From an uncultured Clostridia bacterium (lineage in GTDB: Bacteria; Bacillota; Clostridia; Christensenellales; UBA1242), in contig CAMEUD010000057.1 in assembly GCA_945937975.1 (NCBI GenBank), positions 1-7,562 of the forward strand: DNA of 7,562 nt. Reading direction: 5' to 3'. Numbering within the stretch: position 1 is the first letter of the stretch; the number at the start of each line of letters is the position of its first letter. A model generated the notes under the pieces. That model ran no database searches. It saw only the letters and a program-made list of their open reading frames with translations, and was not told the DNA's origin. The translations under genes were made by a program, and so were the position numbers. This document shows, piece after piece, positions 1-5,559 of the stretch.

Positions 1-213
1 AACATACTACTCATACTAGTAACATTACTTGTATCTAATTGTGGAATAGTAGTAAGTCTAGAACAAGAACTAAACATACTACTCATACTAGTAACATTAC
101 TTGTATCTAATTGTGGAATAGTAGTAATACTAGAATAACTAAACATACTACTCATGTCAGTTACATTACTTGTATCTAATTGTGGAATAGTAGTAAGAAA
201 TCCACATTCACTA
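1..213 (-). repeat. Coding tandem repeats, period 69-72 bp (LRR units)
   Basis: Three full units lie at 1-72, 73-141 and 142-213, and a fourth, more diverged unit begins at 214. The first two units are identical over their first 55 bases. The third matches with only a few changes in that core. All three then differ completely over the last 14-17 bases. Lengths of 72, 69 and 72 keep the reading frame (24, 23 and 24 residues). The array probably continues beyond the left edge. Identity in synonymous positions suggests recent duplication or gene conversion. Confidence 0.93.
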
Positions 214-392
214 AACATACTACTCATATTAGTTACATTGCTTGTATCACTATATTGAATAACACCCTCAAAACTAGTAACACTTGAAGAACCACACTTT
301 CCTCCTGCGTCAAAGAAAGGTTTCATTGAAGAAACTTCTTTAGTTATTGTTTTAGTAGGCGATACTTTTTTACTTCCTAAATATAAAGCCAT
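1..392 (-). CDS. BspA-like (DUF285-type) leucine-rich-repeat protein, phage-borne adhesin/receptor-binding candidate, N-terminal part only
   Basis: The first 130 codons are visible; the frame is still open at the left edge, so the C-terminus is missing. The ATG at 392-390 follows a perfect AGGAGG eight bases upstream. The N-terminus MALYLGSKKVSP resembles short openings I associate with appendage proteins of gut Bacillota phages (from memory). After about 55 residues come tandem repeats of 23-24 residues, each built from DTSNVT, MSSMF, a variable 4-5 residue stretch and TTIPQL. This is the pattern of the BspA-like/DUF285 LRR family, which occurs in surface proteins of Firmicutes and mycoplasmas. 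There is no signal peptide, which argues against a secreted bacterial surface protein and for a virion component. It starts two bases after the stop of the preceding appendage gene, so translation is probably coupled. Inferred role: host or surface binding at the tail tip. Family confidence is high; function is inferred. Confidence 0.85.
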   Translation of the reverse strand, partial: MALYLGSKKVSPTKTITKEVSSMKPFFDAGGKCGSSSVTSFEGVIQYSDTSNVTNMSSMFSECGFLTTIPQLDTSNVTDMSSMFSYSSITTIPQLDTSNVTSMSSMFSSCSRLTTIPQLDTSNVTSMSSM

Positions 393-394
393 GA

Positions 395-817
395 TTAATA
401 CCTCCTTATAATAACTTGAGTAGCATCACCACCACCACCTTTAGCGTTAAGGGTCTTGGTGGTTACATCATATTCAAGGTTGCTACCTAATGTAATCGCA
501 TTTTGATTAGTAAGCCATACATTGTCGTGTTTTAATCCTAATTTATTATCTTTAACGGCAATGTCAGTAGGTAAAACTTTATTTATGTTATCTAAATCCA
601 CACTATCAGCAATTTCATGCCATGAAAGTAAAGCACCTTCACTATTTTTCTTCAAAACATATAACTTATTATCAGCTTTGTTATAACACATTTGCCCAGC
701 TACAACAAAGTTCTTTGTAATAAGTTCATTCATTTCATTAATATTATTCGCCACTGCCCTAGCATCTAATGGCAATGGGCTGTTTAAATCAAAACTATTA
801 ATAATCTTAATACCAAT
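395..817 (-). CDS. Small phage appendage/baseplate-type protein, probable ATT start
   Basis: A protein of about 140 residues. The first conventional start is TTG at 775 (126 residues), but it has no Shine-Dalgarno. The frame is open upstream to the TAA at 832-830 and encodes protein-like sequence (GIKIINSFDLNSP) running into LPLDARAV, a type of N-terminal motif I associate with phage tail appendage proteins. An AAAAGGAG lies six bases before an in-frame ATT at 817, so I place the start there. Residues about 38-67 (VAGQMCYNKADNKLYV and on to WHEI) resemble a small beta module common in tail proteins. The C-terminal half (KVLPTDI to LNAKGGGG) resembles residues 371-419 of the 669-residue neighbour. 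There is no signal peptide or membrane segment. It sits between a fibre gene and an LRR gene, so it is likely an adaptor or appendage component. The role is inferred; the coding call is firm, the exact start is not. Confidence 0.75.
   Translation of the reverse strand: MGIKIINSFDLNSPLPLDARAVANNINEMNELITKNFVVAGQMCYNKADNKLYVLKKNSEGALLSWHEIADSVDLDNINKVLPTDIAVKDNKLGLKHDNVWLTNQNAITLGSNLEYDVTTKTLNAKGGGGDATQVIIRRY
401..406 (-). promoter_or_regulatory. Ribosome binding site of the LRR gene
   Basis: Minus strand reads AGGAGG, followed by the 8-nt spacer TATTAATC and ATG at 392. The site lies inside the last codons (Arg-Arg-Tyr) of the upstream gene. It is the strongest Shine-Dalgarno sequence in the window, consistent with a need for high expression. 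Confidence 0.9.
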
Positions 818-823
818 ATCAAA

Positions 824-831
824 CTCCTTTT
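824..831 (-). promoter_or_regulatory. Ribosome binding site that points to the ATT start at 817
   Basis: Minus strand reads AAAAGGAG, overlapping the stop codon TAA (832-830) of the 669-residue gene. The only start-like codon at normal spacing and in the right frame is ATT at 817-815, six bases after GGAG. The overlapping TTG at 816-814 is in another frame and soon meets a stop. Confidence 0.7.
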
Positions 832-2839
832 AATACTTAAATGTTAACACAAAATTAGATTGTGTGCTTGGTGCTTTACTTTGATAAATTATATAATCTA
901 CTGCTCCACTTTCAACAGCTAACTTTGTTGTAATCTTATCAAATCCACTAATATTTTCAAATCCATTGCTATCTTTAATAGATGTAAGTGAACCATAACT
1001 TGCTGGATATGCAAAATAAATGAAATTATTATTTGTGGTAAATGAGAAAGTCTTATCACTCTTAACCGATATTGATTTAGTTAAGTTAGTAATACCCACA
1101 CCACTAGCACCCACGCCATAGAAATATGGGTCAACGAATGTCCAAGTGATACTATTACTAGTTAAAATATCACTCGTATTTTCTTTATATGTGGCTTTAT
1201 ACTTGATATTTGTATTGCTTGAAATAGTTCCAAACTCTGTTCCCCGTTCCGTATAACCACTAGTGCTTAAACTTTCGGCTTGATATGTTTTAACGCTTAC
1301 ATCATTTTTAAAGAATTCAATTTTTGTGATTGTTCCATCATTGCTATTAATTGCCCATGAAAGTTTAGTTGTCGCACTTGGTGATATTGTAATTCCCTTT
1401 TCAATAATTCCAGTTTGAACACTACTATCAATAGTGAGCCTTAAATTGCTAGGTGCAATAAATGGATAAAGTAAACTATCCCACATTTGGCTCATAGTTT
1501 TATTTTCAAAAGTGCTACCAGCTTTAATTCCACCTACTGTATAAGGTGTGGCTTTTGTGTTAGTGTATTTCTCGTTAGTCTCGCCCCCACTTGCGTTAAT
1601 TGTTTTAGTAGTTGGGTCATAAGTGAGATTAGCACCTAATTTTAATTTATTTAATTGACCAGTAATTTCGGTTGTATCGTGCATTAAAGTAAAGCCGTCG
1701 TTATAATCAATGTCGGTAGGGACAACCTTAACAAGATTTTCATAGGTGGCTTGATTAACTTTAGAATTTAATTCAGCTAATAATTCGGTTAAAGTTTTGC
1801 TTGATTTAATAATCTTACTATTACCATTTCCAATAATTAAATAATCTTTATCAAGTCCACTTCCTTGAACATACCCAGTAAGGTCAACACCAGTGTCGCC
1901 TATTTCTTCATATCTTTTGTCTTTTTCAAGCCAAATATATTCGGTGTATACATTGCCACTTTGTGTCTTTTCTTTTAATACTAAATACAAAACATTACTT
2001 TCACCAACAGTAGGTAAAGTGTCCACAATTTCATAATGAAATCTTTTTGTGATAAATAATTCATTGATTTCAGTTTTAGTGTAATAATTGCCTAATTCTT
2101 CTTTTGTAGCACTTGTAGTCTTTAAGTTTTCAAGTTCGGTGTTAATTGTATTGACTAACGCTTGCGTGCTTTCTAATGATGATTGTGTGCTATTTGCAAG
2201 GGTTATAACATTATTTAAAAGGTTAGCATCAAATAAGATTTTTTCGGTAAGTTGAGAAACATAAGCAATTGTTAATATTCCACCATGTCTCGATACTAAA
2301 AAATTGTCATTATCAAAACGACCACTAACATCTTTTCCATCGATTAACTCTTCATCCCCTACACCGATTACAGTTTGTTTGGTTTCTTGCCCAATAATAG
2401 TAAGTAAGTAATCATATTGAGAAATGCTTATATTTTGAGTAGGCAAAACATTAGATTGCTCAACTAAAAATGTGATAAGCCCTAATGTGTTGATGGTTTC
2501 ACTTCCTTGAACTTTAATTCTTATACTAGCCGTTTTAAGTCCTTCAGTGTCTAAAACTCCATCAGTAGGTATATCAACCTTATAACATTCATAAGTGTTA
2601 TATTCCTTAAAATACTTATAATCAGCTTTTGGATTATATGGTATTTCAACGTTATATTTTTTAGGGGCTTTTTCAATGGTTGTGGTTTCTCTATCTTTCC
2701 ACACGACTTCAAATAATGAAAGGTTAGCCGTTTCTTCTAAGTAAAAATAGATGGAATTTACATTAAAATTGCCTTCTCTAATACTTTCATTATTAATTAT
2801 CTCTTTTACTTGCCCTAAATTATTAAAATAAACTATCAT
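830..2839 (-). CDS. Modular tail-fibre / baseplate appendage protein (669 aa)
   Basis: ATG at 2839 overlaps the preceding TGA as ATGA, with GGAG about 11 nt upstream. Visible layout: residues 1-150 form a beta-rich N-terminal domain that could be a baseplate-anchoring (BppU-N-like) domain; about 205-250 is helical and probably coiled coil; NYYTKTEINELF at 251-262 is a typical phage fibre motif; 270-316 (VDTLPTVGES to EEIGDT) is a small beta module; 318-345 is a DLTGYV linker; 347-370 is a second helix; 371-419 is a module shared with the next gene; 430-460 (YTVGGIKAGSTFENKT to LLYPF) leads into an Ig-like region at about 462-567; 568-669 (starting DPYFYGVGASG) is a terminal beta domain that I recall from many Bacillota and Bacteroidota phage fibres. 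There is no signal peptide or membrane segment. Role: probably a host-binding fibre or upper baseplate protein. The structural class is well supported; the BppU analogy is tentative. Confidence 0.85.
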   Translation of the reverse strand: MIVYFNNLGQVKEIINNESIREGNFNVNSIYFYLEETANLSLFEVVWKDRETTTIEKAPKKYNVEIPYNPKADYKYFKEYNTYECYKVDIPTDGVLDTEGLKTASIRIKVQGSETINTLGLITFLVEQSNVLPTQNISISQYDYLLTIIGQETKQTVIGVGDEELIDGKDVSGRFDNDNFLVSRHGGILTIAYVSQLTEKILFDANLLNNVITLANSTQSSLESTQALVNTINTELENLKTTSATKEELGNYYTKTEINELFITKRFHYEIVDTLPTVGESNVLYLVLKEKTQSGNVYTEYIWLEKDKRYEEIGDTGVDLTGYVQGSGLDKDYLIIGNGNSKIIKSSKTLTELLAELNSKVNQATYENLVKVVPTDIDYNDGFTLMHDTTEITGQLNKLKLGANLTYDPTTKTINASGGETNEKYTNTKATPYTVGGIKAGSTFENKTMSQMWDSLLYPFIAPSNLRLTIDSSVQTGIIEKGITISPSATTKLSWAINSNDGTITKIEFFKNDVSVKTYQAESLSTSGYTERGTEFGTISSNTNIKYKATYKENTSDILTSNSITWTFVDPYFYGVGASGVGITNLTKSISVKSDKTFSFTTNNNFIYFAYPASYGSLTSIKDSNGFENISGFDKITTKLAVESGAVDYIIYQSKAPSTQSNFVLTFKY

Positions 2840-3366
2840 TGTGCTTTCTTCTCCTTATTTTTCTTTTCTCTTTTGCCTAAAATGACTTTATCATAAATCT
2901 CGCCGATACCTTCAACGTTGTTATCAAAACACCATTTTGGCAATGGATTTAAAAATATTGCTCCTATTTCACATGGAATTAAAACATAAATGACTTCGAT
3001 TAATTCATTCATATTATCTTTTAACCATGTGCATATTAATAATAAAATTCCTAAAGGCAAAATTATTTTGATTAGTCCACTAACAATTTGCTTAAAATAA
3101 GAATATTTATATTTCATTCCATCTAAATAAAACTTTACTAATACACTAATTGAACCAAAAATAATTCCAATACAAATAACACCCCAAATCCCTATTTGCA
3201 TCGCACTAGTTTGAGTGAATAAATGAAATCTAGTGATTAAATAAGCACAAGGAATGATTATCGCAAAAAGTAAAAAACTCGCCATTCTTGTATAAAAGAC
3301 TTTATTATTGCCTTCAGTGGTTTCTTCTTCAACATTATTCTCTTGTTTCTTCTTCTCTTCCGCCAT
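2836..3366 (-). CDS. Polytopic membrane protein of unknown function (176 aa)
   Basis: ATG at 3366 has GGAG seven bases upstream, and the gene overlaps the preceding one by 32 nt. The N-terminus is highly charged (MAEEKKKQENNVEEETTEG). About four hydrophobic segments follow at roughly residues 28-46, 55-79, 93-114 and 120-138, with a Lys-rich C-terminus (GKREKKNKEKKAQ). There is no cleavable signal peptide and I see no catalytic motif. Its TGA stop overlaps the ATG of the fibre gene, so the two are likely translationally coupled. It could be part of a membrane complex with the adjacent membrane proteins. A holin is possible, but four segments plus long charged ends are unusual for one; superinfection exclusion or an envelope-associated role is equally open. 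I do not recognise the family. Confidence 0.8.
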   Translation of the reverse strand: MAEEKKKQENNVEEETTEGNNKVFYTRMASFLLFAIIIPCAYLITRFHLFTQTSAMQIGIWGVICIGIIFGSISVLVKFYLDGMKYKYSYFKQIVSGLIKIILPLGILLLICTWLKDNMNELIEVIYVLIPCEIGAIFLNPLPKWCFDNNVEGIGEIYDKVILGKREKKNKEKKAQ

Positions 3367-4405
3367 AAGTTAACTCCTTTATGCTATTATCATTATCATT
3401 ATTAATAATATCACATTTAATTTTATTTTTCTCATATTCTTCATATTCAGCTTTAGCAAGTTCATCTTCATTTAATGGTTTGAAATCTTTGTCATTGTCA
3501 AAAAGTTTATTAACTTTAGTTTTAAAAACTAAAATATCGCAATCTTTTTCAACCATCAATTTTCCTAATGAAAAACCATAAACAAAGCTGGTAAGCATGG
3601 TCCACACTCTCGATATAGCCGTGATTACTCTTTTAAAAACTTCAGCCCCAACATTTCCACCATAATCAGCAATATTAAAGCCAATTATCGCAAAAACAAA
3701 AGCAAAAGCAAAAACAAATAAAATTCTATAAAATACTAAAAGCATGAAAGCCATTGTATTTTTCTTTTTAACTTTGCTTTGATAAACATATTCACTATTG
3801 ATTATATTTCCATTGTATGTTTTAAAATAATCACTTGGGATTTGTGAAACATTTATTTTTCCTTCAAAGATTTCTTTAACAATTTCAATTTGCTCATCAC
3901 TCATACTTCTAAAATAAGTGTCTTTTCTACCTTTAAATTCAGTATCATCCCAACATTTTTTAAAAGGCTTTTTTAAATTATCTAATTCATAATAATCTAA
4001 ATCTAAAACATAAGGATTTATATTTCCATGCAAGGTTAAAATGCTTTTAAAGTAATCCTTTTTATTTTCTTTATAATAGCCATCAAGCCATTGATTAAAT
4101 TCATTGTCTCGCTTGCTATTTTTGTCTCTAATTGCTAAAAATTCATTTAATGTGTTTTGATATCTTCCACCTGTTTTCTTTTTATAAAAATTTGTTGCTT
4201 CAGGAACGCCAGCATATAAACAATAAACACACAATACAAAAGAAATTGCAAGATTACTCCAAAATTCTTCATCTTTTATGCTCCTAAAGAATAAATTAAC
4301 GCCAAATGACATTAAAATGGTTAAAATGAACACAAAAGTTAAGCAAATTATTGTAAAAATTGTCTTTTTATCTTTCAAATATTGTGAATATTTCTTCTCT
4401 TTCAT
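3335..4405 (-). CDS. Membrane protein with two hairpins and a central soluble domain, unknown function (356 aa)
   Basis: ATG at 4405 overlaps the upstream TGA (ATGA); a GGAG lies 12 nt upstream, so coupling probably helps initiation. Hydrophobic segments lie at about residues 15-40, 49-66, 218-243 and 255-284. Between the pairs is a charged, aromatic-rich domain (about 70-215) with motifs such as KKPFKKCWDD and QWLDGYYKENKKD. The tail after 285 is acidic, includes EYEEYEKN and an Asn/Asp run, and is probably on the same side as the central domain. The third segment contains FAFAFVFA, encoded by a degenerate 6-base repeat. No known catalytic motif is visible and I do not recognise the family. 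By position it belongs with the other membrane proteins placed between two structural genes. The gene call is solid; function is unknown. Confidence 0.82.
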   Translation of the reverse strand: MKEKKYSQYLKDKKTIFTIICLTFVFILTILMSFGVNLFFRSIKDEEFWSNLAISFVLCVYCLYAGVPEATNFYKKKTGGRYQNTLNEFLAIRDKNSKRDNEFNQWLDGYYKENKKDYFKSILTLHGNINPYVLDLDYYELDNLKKPFKKCWDDTEFKGRKDTYFRSMSDEQIEIVKEIFEGKINVSQIPSDYFKTYNGNIINSEYVYQSKVKKKNTMAFMLLVFYRILFVFAFAFVFAIIGFNIADYGGNVGAEVFKRVITAISRVWTMLTSFVYGFSLGKLMVEKDCDILVFKTKVNKLFDNDKDFKPLNEDELAKAEYEEYEKNKIKCDIINNDNDNSIKELTYGGREEETRE

Positions 4406-4626
4406 TTCTTATCAATTCTCCAAAAAGCAAATATTCCTATACATGAAAATAATACAAAAATACTAATTAAAATCCACACTAATGTATTTTCAGTAAATAT
4501 AGAATTTCTATAAATAATGCAAACAATAATTGTTGCTAAAATTAATACCAATAAAAGCACAAAAAGGCACACTTTTTGATATGCCTTTAATTTGAATTTC
4601 TTTCTACTTTTTTCCCATTTACTCAT
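4402..4626 (-). CDS. Small two-membrane-segment protein, holin candidate (74 aa)
   Basis: The N-terminus is strongly basic (MSKWEKSRKKFKLKAYQK), followed by a hydrophobic segment at about 17-39, a short polar loop (RNSIFTENT), a second segment at about 49-68 and a short charged end (RIDKK). Size, two helices and charged ends match class II holins in outline, but small two-segment proteins are too generic for a firm call, and no lysin gene is visible in the window. No good Shine-Dalgarno precedes the ATG at 4626. The upstream gene stops only nine bases away, so initiation probably depends on coupling. Its TGA stop overlaps the next start as ATGA, which supports TGA being a stop in this genome. 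Confidence 0.7.
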   Translation of the reverse strand: MSKWEKSRKKFKLKAYQKVCLFVLLLVLILATIIVCIIYRNSIFTENTLVWILISIFVLFSCIGIFAFWRIDKK

Positions 4627-4635
4627 AATTAAATT

Positions 4636-5274
4636 CTAGTCGATTGGGACATAATCCTTTTTAACAGTTTCTTTTACTTGTTCATCTTTCTTTTGCTCTT
4701 CTTTAACTTGAGTTTCAACCTTTTTAATTTGTTCTTTTGTCTCGGTCTCTTTTGTGGTCTCTTCCATCAATTTAAGCATAGCAAGTTTTCCTTCATAGGA
4801 TTTATCATTACTTATAACAAGTGCTTTTTTCATGTTTTCCATCTCTTTGCAAAGTTCATCAATGGCTTTTAATATGCCTTGTTGTTGCTCTTCACTTAAT
4901 TTTTTAAATTCATCACCTAAAGCAATTAAAACCTCTTTTTTAACTTCTTCACAAATTTCTTTTGAACTCATTGACTTATATTTTCTATATTTCAAATAAA
5001 TTGTAGCAAGTGCAACAATAAGCCCACTATTAATCGCCCAATTGATTACATTAGCGACCATTTCAGCATTAAGATACTTTTCAGCATATTCTTTAATCTT
5101 TTGTGTAATGGTCTCTTCAACTTCTTCTTGAGTAGGTGTTTTATTTTCATTTTCACCTTCACTAGGTGTGGTAGTTTCTCCACCAGTTTCGGTGGTAGGT
5201 GGTTCAGTGTTAACTTCGCCTTCATTAAGTGGTGCAAATAATATCAAGCCTGATAATACTAAATTTTTTAACAT
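4636..5274 (-). CDS. Membrane-anchored protein with Thr/Glu/Pro linker and long charged coiled-coil tail (212 aa)
   Basis: ATG at 5274 follows GGAG by ten bases; that GGAG lies in the last codons of the preceding gene. Residues 1-16 (MLKNLVLSGLILFAPL) are a short hydrophobic stretch with one early Lys, like a weak signal or anchor. Residues 18-50 are a low-complexity acidic Thr/Glu/Pro/Gly region. A convincing membrane segment spans about 73-95 and ends in basic YLKYRKYK. From about 100 to the end the protein is Glu/Lys-rich and almost certainly helical or coiled coil, finishing DYVPID before a TAG stop. The topology suggests an extracytoplasmic linker and a cytoplasmic coil, by the positive-inside rule. 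It could be a holin-associated or membrane-tethering protein. I do not recognise a family, and the function is unknown. Confidence 0.8.
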   Translation of the reverse strand: MLKNLVLSGLILFAPLNEGEVNTEPPTTETGGETTTPSEGENENKTPTQEEVEETITQKIKEYAEKYLNAEMVANVINWAINSGLIVALATIYLKYRKYKSMSSKEICEEVKKEVLIALGDEFKKLSEEQQQGILKAIDELCKEMENMKKALVISNDKSYEGKLAMLKLMEETTKETETKEQIKKVETQVKEEQKKDEQVKETVKKDYVPID

Positions 5275-5279
5275 AAATT

Positions 5280-5546
5280 TTATTCTCCTAAATTACTTTT
5301 ATTTAAAACTTGTAAAACTTGGTGTTGTTCTTCAAGTTTTTGATTAACTTTTTCTTTAAAATCTTTTAATTCTTTTTGATTTTTTACAATTAAATCATTT
5401 AAGACACACATTTCTTCATAAATGTTTTTCAAAAAACTATCTTTGCTTTGAACTTCCCAGTGTTCTTTTCGTTCATTATAAACTATAACGCATTTAGTTT
5501 TTTGCTTTTCATTTATTCCATCAATGTTTAAATATTCAATTTTCAT
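5280..5546 (-). CDS. Small coiled-coil protein of unknown function (88 aa)
   Basis: ATG at 5546 has AGGAG six bases upstream, and the gene starts 13 nt after the stop of the large structural gene. Residues 1-35 (MKIEYLNIDGINEKQK and on to EHWEVQSK) look like a small beta-rich fold. Residues about 40-82 form an amphipathic helix with regularly spaced Leu, Val and Ile (LNDLIVKNQKELKDFKEKV), likely an oligomerising coiled coil. There is no membrane segment. Small proteins like this between tail and lysis genes are common in phages, often virion accessory or haemolysin-XhlA-like proteins, but it lacks the C-terminal membrane helix of XhlA. The next gene starts five bases after its TAA, and its last codons carry that gene's ribosome binding site. 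Confidence 0.78.
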   Translation of the reverse strand: MKIEYLNIDGINEKQKTKCVIVYNERKEHWEVQSKDSFLKNIYEEMCVLNDLIVKNQKELKDFKEKVNQKLEEQHQVLQVLNKSNLGE

Positions 5547-5559
5547 ATTTTTCTCCTAT

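Noticed and set aside
1..213. CRISPR-like array of repeats and short variable stretches
   Set aside because: The variable parts are only 14-17 bases, the period keeps a reading frame, and the translation is a recognised LRR pattern with its own start and ribosome binding site.
1..213. Diversity-generating retroelement target
   Set aside because: No reverse transcriptase or template repeat is visible in the window, and the differences between units are not obviously confined to adenine positions; repeat recombination is simpler.
3381..3581. Plus-strand open frame of 66 codons
   Set aside because: It is the antisense shadow of the 356-residue gene, is low complexity (Ser/Leu-rich) and has no ribosome binding site.
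3690..3716. Degenerate 6-base tandem repeat (GCAAAA-like)
   Set aside because: It encodes alternating Phe-Ala in a membrane helix; codon bias in AT-rich DNA explains it, and there is no sign of phase variation because slippage would stay in frame.
4278..4466. Plus-strand open frame of 62 codons
   Set aside because: It lies opposite two well-supported, ATGA-coupled minus-strand genes and has no initiation signal.
4678..4872. Plus-strand open frame of 64 codons rich in Phe
   Set aside because: It is the antisense of the Glu/Lys-rich coiled coil of the 212-residue gene, where GAA/AAG reads as TTC/CTT; this is a composition artefact.
5046..5237. Second minus-strand open frame of 63 codons
   Set aside because: It is nested in the 212-residue gene in another frame, and its His/Leu/Lys-rich sequence is the frame-shifted image of the Thr/Glu/Pro linker.
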